Source: Cyanobacteria bacterium UBA5018
Lineage (GTDB): Bacteria > Cyanobacteriota > Cyanobacteriia > PCC-6307 > Cyanobiaceae
Direction: 5' to 3'
Assembly (NCBI GenBank): GCA_002396505.1
Contig: DGYA01000043.1
Coordinates: 8,986 to 62,464, forward strand
Length of the DNA: 53,479 nucleotides
Shown here: positions 7,752 to 16,096 of the stretch, one piece after another
Layout of the letters: the number at the start of each line of letters is the position of its first letter
How positions within the stretch are numbered: position 1 is the first letter of the stretch
The notes under the pieces: model-generated
The model's database searches: none
The model's input: only the letters and a program-made list of their open reading frames with translations
Told to the model about the DNA's origin: nothing
Translations under genes and position numbers: made by a program

Positions 7752-8780
7752 TTAGGTCAACAGGCGCTCCAGCACCCGGGCGATCGAGCGCACCGCCGCC
7801 CGGGCGGTGGCGTAGGCCATGCGCATCGGGCCCACCAGGGCCACCGTGCCCTGGCCGCCATCGGCACTGCGGTAGCTGGCCTGCACCACGGCGCAGTCCG
7901 CCAGGGCTCGCTGCGGATGTTCGCTGCCGATCCAGATCGCCTCCCCTGGTCCCAACAGTTGCTGGGGGTTTGCCTCCATCAGCTGCACCAGGGGCAGCAG
8001 CGACTGGCCGTCGCTGAAATCCGGCTGGCCCAGCAGGCCCCCCAGCCCCACCGCCCAGGTGTCACTACCGCTCTGCGGTTGCAGTTGGGAGTGGCTGTCT
8101 AAGGCCTGGTGCAGCAGCCCGCCGCTGAGGCGCAGTTCCGCGGGCAATTGGCTCCAGGGCAATTGGCCACCGCTGTCCTCCAGCCGCTGGTTGGCCCAGC
8201 GCTCCAAGGCCGGCAACTGGGCGGCGGCCAGGCTCGGTAGTCGCAGGTTGAGACTGCTGGTGGTCACCGCCCCCTGCACCAAAAACACCAGCAACCGCTC
8301 CCCGCTCGGCACCAGGCGCAGGGCTCTCAGCTGCGCCAGCGGCGGCCGCGGCCGGGTGATCAGGCTGAGCAGGCCGGTGAGCTCGGCCAGGCGTCGGCTC
8401 AGGTGCAGCAGCAGGTCGTCGAGCGCCGCCCACTGCAGGCTCAAGCCGGCCAGTTCCCGCTCCAGCTGCAGGGCCACGGCGCCGGGGGCCGGCAGCAACT
8501 GATTTACATAAAGCCGGTAGCCCTCTTGGCTGGGGATGCGACCGGCGGAGGTGTGGGGTTGGGTGAGCAGACCCCGCTGGGAGAGCACCCCCATCGCCGA
8601 GCGCACGGTGGCGGGGCTGTCCGGCAGGCCGAAACGCAGCACCAGGGTCTTGCTGCCCACCGGTTCCATCGTGTCCACGTAGTGGCGCACGGCCAGTCGC
8701 AGCACCTCCCGCTGGCGGTTGGACAGGCCTGCCTCAGCGCTGCGGTCGCGGTTGGAGGGGGCTGGGCGGGCGGAGGACAA
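7752..8780 (-). CDS. hrcA: Heat-inducible transcription repressor HrcA
   Basis: HrcA represses chaperone operons (groESL, sometimes dnaK) by binding CIRCE inverted repeats. The 342-residue protein has the N-terminal winged-helix region (NRQREVLRLAVRHYVDTMEPVGSKTLV, with SPATVRSAMGVL as recognition helix). The HrcA core follows, with SAGRIPSQEGYRLYV at about residues 77-91 and a C-terminal GPMRMAYATARAAV block. Length is normal. No CIRCE sequence (TTAGCACTC-N9-GAGTGCTAA) was seen near its start, so no sign of autoregulation. Its 438-bp upstream region is full of short repeats. It is convergent with trpB. Confidence 0.94.
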   Translation of the reverse strand: MSSARPAPSNRDRSAEAGLSNRQREVLRLAVRHYVDTMEPVGSKTLVLRFGLPDSPATVRSAMGVLSQRGLLTQPHTSAGRIPSQEGYRLYVNQLLPAPGAVALQLERELAGLSLQWAALDDLLLHLSRRLAELTGLLSLITRPRPPLAQLRALRLVPSGERLLVFLVQGAVTTSSLNLRLPSLAAAQLPALERWANQRLEDSGGQLPWSQLPAELRLSGGLLHQALDSHSQLQPQSGSDTWAVGLGGLLGQPDFSDGQSLLPLVQLMEANPQQLLGPGEAIWIGSEHPQRALADCAVVQASYRSADGGQGTVALVGPMRMAYATARAAVRSIARVLERLLT

Positions 8781-9218
8781 GGTGGCGGAAGGGAACGGAC
8801 GCGGATGGGTGAGCTGATCTAGGGCTGCGAGCGGAGGCTGAACTAGCGAGCGGAGCGAGGCCTGGGTGGGGGAGATGTCTTGGGGGGTAGCGCCTTGGGA
8901 GCGGAGCGAGGGGGTAGTGCAGCAATATTGTTAGTTAATTTTCAGCTTGGCGGCAACCGCAGCTGGAGCTGGCTGCCTGGATCCAGCTTTTTGGCCCAGC
9001 TTGACTGCCTTTGGCTTGATCTGACTGCCATTGGCTGGAGCTGACTGTCTTTGGCTGGAGCTGACTGCCCTTGGCTGAACCAATTGCCCCTGGCGCTGGC
9101 TCCCCCTGGGTTGCTGGCCCTGCAAGCCAGGGGCGATGGGCGCTAGGGGAGAGGCGAGCTATGGGCGGGGCTTGTTAGTAGCGAGGAAAGCTAGTAGCGA
9201 GGAATTAATAGCGAGGAG
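8781..9218. other. 438-bp repeat-rich region upstream of hrcA, no supported gene
   Basis: The region lies between the rhodanese stop and the hrcA start, both minus strand. It contains two copies of GAGCGGAGCGAGG-like sequence (about 8847-8860 and 8899-8912), a four-copy 20-bp repeat (9001-9080) and a run of TAGCGAGGA-type repeats (about 9176-9232). A 64-codon minus-strand frame crosses the 20-bp repeats. Because 20 is not a multiple of three, each copy is read in a different frame, which argues against a protein. Confidence 0.55.
9001..9080. repeat. Four tandem copies of a 20-bp repeat
   Basis: Units 9001-9020, 9021-9040, 9041-9060 and 9061-9080 follow CTGACTGCCTTTGGCTGGAG with a few substitutions each. 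The middle two copies are closest to each other. The array is 220 bp upstream of the hrcA start. It could be a binding-site array or a by-product of replication slippage. Confidence 0.85.
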
Positions 9219-9575
9219 TTAATAGCGAGGGACAGTGGCGTCCAGCTCCACGCTCCAGGCGTCGATGCCGCCTTGGATGTTCCACACCTGGCCATAGCCC
9301 CGCTGTTCGATCAGCCAGCAGCCGAAGTGCCAGCTGCGCATCCCGGCATGGCACAGCACCGCCACGGGACGGTCGTGGTCCAGCAGTTCGTTCAGCTGCT
9401 CCAGCCAGTCGGCCGAGCGGCTTAGCGGCAGATGCACCACTGGGTGGGGTAACCGGGCGATGGCCAGTTCCGCGTCTTCTCGCACATCCACCAGTTGGAT
9501 GGCTTCTCCCGCCACCAGGCGGGCCTGCAGGTCGCCGACGCCGATGGCGATCGGGGTGGCTGGGGGGTTGGTCAT
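9219..9575 (-). CDS. Rhodanese-like domain sulfurtransferase
   Basis: A 118-residue single-domain rhodanese. The active-site loop is CHAGMRS with the catalytic cysteine at about residue 75, preceded by the LVDVRE motif (28-33) typical of the fold. Such proteins carry persulfide sulfur for tRNA thiolation, cofactor synthesis or detoxification, and the acceptor is unknown here. I chose the ATG at 9573-9575 (MTNPPATPIAIGVGDL). An upstream ATG at 9614 would add 13 residues. The end of the gene is repeated: the sequence coding PRY-stop recurs in degenerate copies just downstream. Confidence 0.9.
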   Translation of the reverse strand: MTNPPATPIAIGVGDLQARLVAGEAIQLVDVREDAELAIARLPHPVVHLPLSRSADWLEQLNELLDHDRPVAVLCHAGMRSWHFGCWLIEQRGYGQVWNIQGGIDAWSVELDATVPRY

Positions 9576-9628
9576 GGGGCGGCTGAGCCGGGGTAGCGGG
9601 CAGGATGGGGCCATCCTGCTTGGGGCGC

Positions 9629-11257
9629 ATGAAGGCCCGTCCGTTCCTGGCGGTTTTACTGTCGCTGGCCCTGGGGCTGCTGGGCCTCGGTGGCGGCGCC
9701 TGGTGGCTGGTGCTCAACCGCTCGCCATTGCAGTTGAGCCATCGCCCCTTGGTGGTGCCGCTGGCCGCTCGCTTCGTGCCGCGCCAGGCGCCTTTGAGTT
9801 TGTTTCTGCTCACCGATGGCGAGGAGCCCCTGGGCTATGCCCGGGCCGTGGTTGCCCCCCGCCAGCGCCGGGTCGCCGCCGAGGCCGTGGCCCAGCTCAG
9901 GGATGGCGGCTTTGCGGCCGCCGGCCTCGATTACCCCAGCGAGCTGGCCAGCTGGCTCGGTCCTGAGATCGGTTTCGCCCTGATCGGCTCGAATCAGGGC
10001 GAGGGCGATGCCGCTGGCTGGCTGTTGAGCCTGCGCAGTCGCGATGGCGAGGGCGCCCGCAGATTCCTGCAGCGCTTCTGGCAGAGCCGCAGCCTGGCCG
10101 GCACCGACCTGCAGATCAGCCGCTACCGCGGCATGGGCTTGATCAGCGGTCGCGGTGCCCTGGTGGGAGCCAAGACCACACCTATCGCCACCGCCTTGAT
10201 CGACGACGACCTGGTGCTGATCGCCTCCGGCCGGGGGGTGCTGGAGCAGGCCCTGGATGTGTCCCAGATCGATGCTCTGAACCTCGCCTCCAGCGCTGCC
10301 TTCCGCCGCGGCGTAGCCGATCTGGGCAGGGGCATGGCCCTGTTGGTGGCTCGCCCGCCGGCCCTGACCCCCTGGCTGGGCATTCCCAAGGACCTGGGCA
10401 GCGAGGCGGGCATCACCGGCCTGATCGCCTCCCTGCGCCCCGATGGGGCCAGCCTGGCGGTGGAGCTGGCCGTCGCCAGGGCCGCCAATACTCCAGCCCC
10501 CCTGGCCGGGGCCGATCCCGCTGCCGATCTCCCGAGCGATCCCGCTGCAGAGGGCGCCAGTGATCCCGGGGCGGAGCTGCTGGCCCATCTGCGCGGCGAG
10601 GCCTCCAGCCTCGCTTTGCTGAACGATCCCCGCCAGTTGCTGGACCTGCTCCAGCCCCTCTGGGATCGCAGCCTCGGTGCGGCCAGCGGCCCCCTGCCCG
10701 GCCTGGTGATGGCCGCCGATTCCGGCCCCCTGCTCTGGGCGGAAGGCAGGGATGGCTGGCTGTTGGGCACTGCCGCCGGGGAGCCCACCCCCGACGATCT
10801 GGAGCCGGACCTGGCGGCCCACGAGCTGATCGCCGCGCCCTTGACCCTGGCCGATGGCCGCCCCTCGACGGTGTGGACCCATCTGGCCGCCCCCGCCCCT
10901 GGGCGCAGGGGGGCTGGCGATGGTCGCCAGCTGCAGGCCGAACTGGTGGGAGTGCGCGCCGTGGATGCGGATCTGGCCTGGTGGGCCCATGGCCTGGATC
11001 GGCTGCAGCAACAGGCCGAATCGCGGCGGCAGCCCCGCGCCCGCCTCAAGCAATTGCAGGCCATCGATCGGCCTGCCGCCGCCCGCCTGGCGGTCGATGG
11101 CCCCCAGGCGAGGCGGATGTTGCAACAGTGGAGTGGCTGGCGGCTGCTGTCTGGCCTGGCCGGTGCGCCCCTGGCGGATGCCGTGCAGGGGCTCAGCCTT
11201 GCCTTGGCCCCCGGGGCCGATGGCCTGCAGTTGACAGCCCGCCTGGATTTGGGTTGA
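9629..11257 (+). CDS. DUF3352 domain-containing membrane-anchored protein
   Basis: The 542-residue protein has one N-terminal hydrophobic segment (about residues 5-25, LAVLLSLALGLLGLGGGAWWLVL), consistent with a signal anchor facing the periplasm or thylakoid lumen. The long soluble region matches the cyanobacterial DUF3352 family: FVPRQAPLSLFLLTD near the start, a repeated alpha/beta pattern, and SGRGVLEQALDV near residue 210. Function is unknown. A linker around residue 300 carries DPAA/DPGA-type low complexity. I chose the ATG at 9629, with an in-frame ATG at 9605 possible. The next gene, sixA, follows after 3 bp, so the two are almost certainly one transcript. Confidence 0.85.
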   Translation: MKARPFLAVLLSLALGLLGLGGGAWWLVLNRSPLQLSHRPLVVPLAARFVPRQAPLSLFLLTDGEEPLGYARAVVAPRQRRVAAEAVAQLRDGGFAAAGLDYPSELASWLGPEIGFALIGSNQGEGDAAGWLLSLRSRDGEGARRFLQRFWQSRSLAGTDLQISRYRGMGLISGRGALVGAKTTPIATALIDDDLVLIASGRGVLEQALDVSQIDALNLASSAAFRRGVADLGRGMALLVARPPALTPWLGIPKDLGSEAGITGLIASLRPDGASLAVELAVARAANTPAPLAGADPAADLPSDPAAEGASDPGAELLAHLRGEASSLALLNDPRQLLDLLQPLWDRSLGAASGPLPGLVMAADSGPLLWAEGRDGWLLGTAAGEPTPDDLEPDLAAHELIAAPLTLADGRPSTVWTHLAAPAPGRRGAGDGRQLQAELVGVRAVDADLAWWAHGLDRLQQQAESRRQPRARLKQLQAIDRPAAARLAVDGPQARRMLQQWSGWRLLSGLAGAPLADAVQGLSLALAPGADGLQLTARLDLG

Positions 11258-11260
11258 GCC

Positions 11261-11314
11261 ATGGGAATCAGCGACGCAATGGGCAGCAGCGACGCAATGG
11301 GCAGCAGCGACGCA
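11261..11314 (+). repeat. Three tandem 18-bp repeats containing the sixA start codon
   Basis: The units 11261-11278, 11279-11296 and 11297-11314 are in frame, and the last two are identical (ATGGGCAGCAGCGACGCA). A fourth, degenerate unit begins at 11315 with another ATG. Each copy supplies a potential start codon for sixA. Confidence 0.9.
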
Positions 11315-11866
11315 ATGGCCAGCGACCCACCGGCAAGGGAGAGCTCTGGGGAGCGCCCCAGGGAACTGCTCCTGTTTCGGCATGGCATCGCCGCGGAAAG
11401 GGCCAAGCCCAGTGACGATGCCAGTGACGATGCCAGTGCCGATCTCAAGGCCGATGGCGAGCGGCCGCTCACGGCGTTGGGGCGGAGCCGCAGCCGCGAC
11501 GTGGCCGAGCAGCTGCTGCGGTTGGGGCTGGGGGCCGACCGGCTGCTCAGCAGTCCCCTGGTCCGCGCCCGCCAGACGGCCGAGATCGCCGTGGCGGCGG
11601 GCTTGGCGTCCCGGCTGGAGCTGGATGGGGCCCTGGCCCCCGGCGGCGATCCATTACCCCTGGTGTTGGCATCCCGCTGCCCGCGGCTGATGTTGGTGGG
11701 CCATGAGCCCGACCTGGGCCAATTGGCCTGCCGGCTGTTGGGGGCCCCCGCCGCTGCGATCCAGCTGAAGAAGGCTGGCTTGGCCTTGATCGTGCTCACG
11801 CCATTGCCCAGCCTGCGGCTGCTGCTCACCCCGCGGCTGCTGCTCAGCCTGACCCCTGGCCCGTAG
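11261..11866 (+). CDS. sixA: SixA-type phosphohistidine phosphatase
   Basis: A 201-residue histidine phosphatase. The catalytic RHG motif is in LLFRHGIAAERA (about residue 40), followed by PLVRARQTAE and the second active-site histidine in LMLVGHEPDLGQLA. Bacterial SixA removes phosphate from phosphohistidine, for example on phosphotransfer proteins. The target here is unknown. SixA usually begins only a few residues before RHG. This one has an added N-terminus made of an 18-bp tandem repeat (MGISDA, MGSSDA, MGSSDA, MASDPP), each unit beginning with ATG, so four starts are possible (11261, 11279, 11297, 11315). A second repeat, SDDASDDASAD, follows the active site. Downstream of the DUF3352 gene by 3 bp. 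Confidence 0.9.
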   Translation: MGISDAMGSSDAMGSSDAMASDPPARESSGERPRELLLFRHGIAAERAKPSDDASDDASADLKADGERPLTALGRSRSRDVAEQLLRLGLGADRLLSSPLVRARQTAEIAVAAGLASRLELDGALAPGGDPLPLVLASRCPRLMLVGHEPDLGQLACRLLGAPAAAIQLKKAGLALIVLTPLPSLRLLLTPRLLLSLTPGP

Positions 11867-11966
11867 CTGCGCGCCAACCCCAGCTGCGGGACCCAGCCAG
11901 GGGGCCTTTGCGGGATCGATGGATGGGCCTAGGTTTGCGATTAGAACATAAGCGGCATTTTTAGTT

Positions 11967-13133
11967 ATGGCGGCGACCCCGACAGCCCCCCAAAGCGCGG
12001 GGGAGCTCTCGTTTCGGCCCGGCCTGGAGGGGGTCCCGGCTACCCATTCGGCCATCTGCGACATCGATGGTCAACAGGGTTTACTCACCTATCGCGGCTA
12101 CAGCGTCGAAGACCTGGCCAACCACAGCACATTCCTGGAGACGGTTTATCTGCTGATTTGGGGAGAGCTGCCCGATGCCGATCAGCTGGCGGAATTCGAG
12201 CATGAGGTGCAGATGCACCGCCGGGTGAGCTTCCGCATCCGGGACATGATGAAGTGCTTCCCCGCCTCGGGACATCCCATGGACGCGCTGCAGAGCAGTG
12301 CGGCATCCCTGGGGCTGTTTTATTCCCGTCGTGCCCTAGATGACCCTCAATACATATATCAAGCGGTGGTGAGGCTGATTGCAAAAATCCCCACGATGGT
12401 GGCGGCATTTCAGTTAATTCGCAAGGGTCAAGATCCGATCCAGCCTCGGGACGATCTGCCCTTTTCGTCCAACTTTCTCTATATGCTCACCGAGCGGGCG
12501 CCGGATCCGCTGGCGGCGCAAATTTTCGATGCCTGCTTGATTCTGCATGCTGAGCATAGTCTCAACGCCAGCACCTTTAGCGCCCGGGTAACCGCCAGCA
12601 CCCTCACCGATCCCTATGCCGTAGTGGCTTCTGCCGTGGGCACTTTGGCGGGTCCACTGCACGGTGGCGCCAACGAGTATGTGCTGGCGATGTTGGAGGA
12701 GATCGGCAGCGAAGACCAGGTGGAGCCTTGGCTGGATCGGGCCATCGCCGCCAAGCAGAAGATCATGGGTTTTGGCCACCGGGAGTACAAGGTGAAGGAT
12801 CCCCGGGCCGTGATTCTGCAGCAGCTGGCCAAGCAGCTGTTCGATACTTTCGGGGATGATCCCCTCTACGACTTGGCTCGCAAGCTGGAGGCGGCGGCAG
12901 CCGAGCGCCTTGGCCCCAAGGGCATCTACCCCAACGTCGACTTCTATTCGGGCTTGGTGTACCGCAAGCTCGGTATTGCCGAAGATCTGTTTACGCCGAT
13001 CTTCGCGATCGCCCGCACCGCCGGCTGGCTGGCCCACTGGAAGGAACAGCTGGGAGCCAATCGCATCTACCGCCCCAGCCAGATCTACACGGGCTCCACC
13101 GGCCGGGCTTGGCTGCCGGTGCAGTCACGTTGA
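11967..13133 (+). CDS. gltA: Citrate synthase
   Basis: Citrate synthase joins acetyl-CoA and oxaloacetate at the entry of the TCA cycle, which in cyanobacteria feeds 2-oxoglutarate to nitrogen assimilation. The 388-residue protein has RPGLEGVPATHSAI near the N-terminus, the conserved LTYRGYSVEDLA, active-site histidines in LHAEHSLNAST (about 192-202) and GPLHGGANE (about 228-236), and the catalytic aspartate in VDFYSGLVY. Length fits the short type found in cyanobacteria. The ATG start follows about 100 bp of non-coding DNA, likely with its own promoter. ndhA starts 40 bp after its stop, and the gltA-ndhA order is common in picocyanobacteria. Confidence 0.97.
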   Translation: MAATPTAPQSAGELSFRPGLEGVPATHSAICDIDGQQGLLTYRGYSVEDLANHSTFLETVYLLIWGELPDADQLAEFEHEVQMHRRVSFRIRDMMKCFPASGHPMDALQSSAASLGLFYSRRALDDPQYIYQAVVRLIAKIPTMVAAFQLIRKGQDPIQPRDDLPFSSNFLYMLTERAPDPLAAQIFDACLILHAEHSLNASTFSARVTASTLTDPYAVVASAVGTLAGPLHGGANEYVLAMLEEIGSEDQVEPWLDRAIAAKQKIMGFGHREYKVKDPRAVILQQLAKQLFDTFGDDPLYDLARKLEAAAAERLGPKGIYPNVDFYSGLVYRKLGIAEDLFTPIFAIARTAGWLAHWKEQLGANRIYRPSQIYTGSTGRAWLPVQSR

Positions 13134-13173
13134 GGCTCTGGCGCCCTAAGTTGCCCCCACTGTCCCCACCGGC

Positions 13174-14349
13174 ATGGTGATCACCACCGACTGCCTCCTG
13201 GCCGCCCCCATCGTCACCACCTTGGCTGCGGTTCCGCCCGGCCTCGACCTTGAGGCCAGCTTTGAGGCCGCATTCCAGGGTTTCGGTCTCAGTCCCGGGG
13301 CGGCCCATCTGCTCTGGTTGCCGCTGCCAATGCTGCTGGTGCTCGTGGCCGCAGTGGTTGGCGTTCTGGTGAATGTCTGGCTGGAGCGCAAAATTTCTGC
13401 GGCGGTTCAGCAACGCATCGGCCCTGAGTACGCCGGAGCCCTGGGGGTGCTGCAGCCGATCGCCGACGGCCTCAAGCTGCTGTTCAAGGAGGACGTTATC
13501 CCGGCTCGGGCCGATGGCTTGCTGTTCACCCTCGGCCCGGTGCTGGTGCTGATCCCGGTGATCCTCAGCTGGCTGGTGGTGCCCTTTGGTCAGCATCTGC
13601 TGATCAGCAACGTGGGCATCGGCATCTTCCTGTGGATTTCGCTCAGCAGCATTCAGCCGATTGGCCTGCTGATGAGCGGCTATGCCTCCAACAACAAATA
13701 TTCTCTACTAGGCGGCCTGCGGGCTGCGGCCCAATCGATCTCTTATGAGATTCCCCTGGCCCTGGCCGTGTTGGCGGTGGTGATGATGAGCAATTCTCTT
13801 AGCACTGTAGACATAGTTAATCAACAGAGCGGTGCGGGCATCCTCAGCTGGAATATTTGGCGCCAGCCGGTGGGCTTCGTGATCTTCTGGATCTGTGCCC
13901 TGGCCGAGTGCGAGCGCTTGCCCTTCGACTTGCCTGAGGCCGAAGAGGAGCTGGTGGCCGGTTACCAGACCGAGTACTCAGGCATGAAGTTCGCCCTCTT
14001 CTACCTGGGCAGCTACATCAACCTGGTGCTCTCGGCCCTGCTGGTGTCGGTGCTCTACCTCGGTGGCTGGGGCTTCCCGCTGCCGGTGGAGTGGTTGGCG
14101 GGATGGCTGCACCAGCCGATCGACGCCCCCCTGGTGCAGCTGATCACCGCCTCGGTGGGCATCGTGATGACCGTGCTTAAGGCATACCTGCTGGTGTTCC
14201 TGGCGATCCTGTTGCGCTGGACCACACCCCGGGTGCGCATCGACCAGCTGCTCGATCTGGGCTGGAAGTTTCTGTTGCCGATCGCCCTGGTGAATCTGCT
14301 GGTCACCGCCGCCTTGAAGTTGGCCTTCCCCGCTGTGTTCGGGGGGTGA
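13174..14349 (+). CDS. ndhA: NAD(P)H-quinone oxidoreductase subunit 1 (NdhA)
   Basis: NdhA is a membrane subunit of the thylakoid NDH-1 complex, forming the plastoquinone-binding junction between the peripheral and membrane arms. The 391-residue protein shows about eight hydrophobic helices and family blocks: LERKISAAVQQRIGPEYAG, ADGLKLLFKED, the quinone-chamber loop ECERLPFDLPEAEEELVAGY, and the C-terminal RIDQLLDLGWKFLLP. It is the first gene of ndhA-I-G-E. ndhI follows after 78 bp. The first 40 residues vary between species, and the ATG at 13174 gives a normal length. Confidence 0.98.
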   Translation: MVITTDCLLAAPIVTTLAAVPPGLDLEASFEAAFQGFGLSPGAAHLLWLPLPMLLVLVAAVVGVLVNVWLERKISAAVQQRIGPEYAGALGVLQPIADGLKLLFKEDVIPARADGLLFTLGPVLVLIPVILSWLVVPFGQHLLISNVGIGIFLWISLSSIQPIGLLMSGYASNNKYSLLGGLRAAAQSISYEIPLALAVLAVVMMSNSLSTVDIVNQQSGAGILSWNIWRQPVGFVIFWICALAECERLPFDLPEAEEELVAGYQTEYSGMKFALFYLGSYINLVLSALLVSVLYLGGWGFPLPVEWLAGWLHQPIDAPLVQLITASVGIVMTVLKAYLLVFLAILLRWTTPRVRIDQLLDLGWKFLLPIALVNLLVTAALKLAFPAVFGG

Positions 14350-14427
14350 CCCCGACAGCTTGGTTCAAATTCGAGCCATCATGGTGCTCACGATCACCGT
14401 TACCCGTCAGCTCTCCACTCACCGCCC

Positions 14428-15066
14428 ATGTTTGGTTTCCTCAAAAAAGTTGCCGATTACACCCGCGACGCGGTGGGTGCGTCCCAGTACCTGGCCCAGG
14501 GGCTAGCTGTCACCTTCGACCACCTGCGGCGCCGCCCGGTCACGGTGCAGTACCCCTACGAGAAGCTGATCCCTTCCGAGCGCTATCGGGGACGCATCCA
14601 CTACGAGTTTGATAAGTGCATTGCCTGTGAGGTGTGCGTACGGGTATGCCCGATCAATCTGCCCGTGGTGGATTGGGTGATGAACAAGGCCACCAAGAAG
14701 AAAGAACTGCGCAACTATTCCATCGATTTTGGGGTGTGTATTTTTTGCGGCAATTGTGTGGAGTACTGCCCAACCAATTGTCTCTCTATGACCGAGGAGT
14801 ATGAGCTGGCCGCATTTGATCGCCATAGTCTCAACTATGACAACATCGCCCTGGGGCGCCTGCCCACCAGCGTTACCAGTGATCCGGCGGTGATTGCCCT
14901 GCGAGAGTTGGCCTATCTGCCCAAGGGGGAAATGGATCCCCATGGCGTGCCAGATACCTCCCCCCGGGCCGGCCAGCTGCCCCAGGCGCTGCTGGATAGC
15001 TGGGCCGAGAGCGAGGCTGCCGCCCCCGCGTCGACCACCACCGCTGCCCCCCAGGAGCAAGGCTGA
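14428..15066 (+). CDS. ndhI: NAD(P)H-quinone oxidoreductase subunit I (NdhI)
   Basis: NdhI carries two 4Fe-4S clusters that pass electrons along the peripheral arm of NDH-1. Both cluster motifs are visible: CIACEVCVRVCP (Cys64, 67, 70 and 74) and CIFCGNCVEYCP about 40 residues later. The 212-residue length is normal, with an alanine/proline-rich tail after residue 185 that is variable in the family. Its stop overlaps the ndhG start (ATGATG region at 15063-15068), so translation of the two is probably coupled. Confidence 0.98.
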   Translation: MFGFLKKVADYTRDAVGASQYLAQGLAVTFDHLRRRPVTVQYPYEKLIPSERYRGRIHYEFDKCIACEVCVRVCPINLPVVDWVMNKATKKKELRNYSIDFGVCIFCGNCVEYCPTNCLSMTEEYELAAFDRHSLNYDNIALGRLPTSVTSDPAVIALRELAYLPKGEMDPHGVPDTSPRAGQLPQALLDSWAESEAAAPASTTTAAPQEQG

Positions 15067-15680
15067 TGACCATCGCCTCTTTCACTCAGCTTATCTGCTT
15101 TTCAATTCTCTCGATTACCCTGGTGCTAGGGGCATTAGGGGTGGTATTGCTGCCCAATATCGTTTATTCCGCCTTCCTGCTGGGTGGGGTATTTCTGTCT
15201 GTGGCCGGTCTCTACCTGTTGCTCAATGCCAGCTTCGTGGCTGCAGCTCAGGTGCTGGTTTACGTGGGTGCTGTGAATGTATTGATCTTGTTTGCGATCA
15301 TGCTCGTGAACAAGAAAGAGAATTTGGCGGCTGTGCCAGGGCTGCCCTTGAGGCGTGTGCTTTCTGGCCTGGTCTGCGGCGGTCTGCTGGCCCTGTTGAT
15401 CCGCGTCGCCTTCACCACACCCTGGGCCCTGCCTGGTCCATCGCCTGTGGGAGAGGAAGCCACAATTCGGATTGGCGAGCACCTGTTCAGCGATTATCTG
15501 CTGCCTTTTGAGCTGGCTTCTGTGCTGCTGCTGATGGCGATGATCGGTGCCATAGTCTTGGCTCGCCGTGATGTATTCAGCAGCGACATCGTCACTGGAG
15601 CACCAGTCGATCAAGGCTTGATTGAGAAGGCTCGCACCCCTCTGCTGGTCCAAAACCCTGTTCAGGAACCTGTTCGATGA
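15066..15680 (+). CDS. ndhG: NAD(P)H-quinone oxidoreductase subunit 6 (NdhG)
   Basis: NdhG (complex I ND6/NuoJ homologue) is a small membrane subunit next to the quinone-binding region and takes part in the proton-transfer path. The 204-residue sequence has five hydrophobic helices. The conserved AAQVLVYVGAVNVLILFAIM is the kinked helix TM3, and LLLMAMIGAIVLARRD marks TM5. It overlaps ndhI at its start and ndhE at its end by a few bases, within the four-gene ndhAIGE operon. Confidence 0.97.
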   Translation: MTIASFTQLICFSILSITLVLGALGVVLLPNIVYSAFLLGGVFLSVAGLYLLLNASFVAAAQVLVYVGAVNVLILFAIMLVNKKENLAAVPGLPLRRVLSGLVCGGLLALLIRVAFTTPWALPGPSPVGEEATIRIGEHLFSDYLLPFELASVLLLMAMIGAIVLARRDVFSSDIVTGAPVDQGLIEKARTPLLVQNPVQEPVR

Positions 15681-16006
15681 CTATTAATCTGCCCACTTCC
15701 ATTCCCCTCCAGGCCTATCTGGTGCTGGCTGCTTTGCTTTTTTGCATTGGCGTCTGGGGTTTGATCAATAGTCGCAATGCCGTTCGGGTGCTGATGAGCA
15801 TTGAATTGATGCTCAACGGAGTGAACATCAATCTGATGGCTTTCTCTGACTATCTAGATGGTCAGCTCATTCGTGGCCAGGTGTTTACCATCTTTGTGAT
15901 TACCGTCGCGGCGGCGGAGGCCGCCGTCGGGCTGGCAATTCTTCTTTCTCTTTATCGCAACCGCGAAACAGTTGATATGGAGCGATTCAATTTGCTTCGC
16001 TGGTAG
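15677..16006 (+). CDS. ndhE: NAD(P)H-quinone oxidoreductase subunit 4L (NdhE)
   Basis: NdhE (NuoK/ND4L homologue) is a three-helix membrane subunit with conserved buried glutamates that help proton translocation. The 109-residue protein shows the helices YLVLAALLFCIGVWGLI, LMSIELMLNGVNINLM with the conserved glutamate, and FVITVAAAEAAVGLAILL with the second. Its ATG overlaps the ndhG stop by 4 bp (ATGA). It is the last gene of ndhAIGE, followed by 90 bp of AT-rich DNA before nadK. Confidence 0.98.
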   Translation: MTINLPTSIPLQAYLVLAALLFCIGVWGLINSRNAVRVLMSIELMLNGVNINLMAFSDYLDGQLIRGQVFTIFVITVAAAEAAVGLAILLSLYRNRETVDMERFNLLRW

Positions 16007-16096
16007 CCCTGTATTCAATTTGTTTGGAGTTTTTAATTTAAGGCCGCTTTTTTTTGATATCTGCGCGATGATTACCCCTGAACGCCGCTAGACAGC

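Noticed and set aside
8931..9125. 64-codon minus-strand frame across the 20-bp repeats upstream of hrcA
   Set aside because: The repeat length is not a multiple of three, the translated sequence is low-complexity and no homologue comes to mind.
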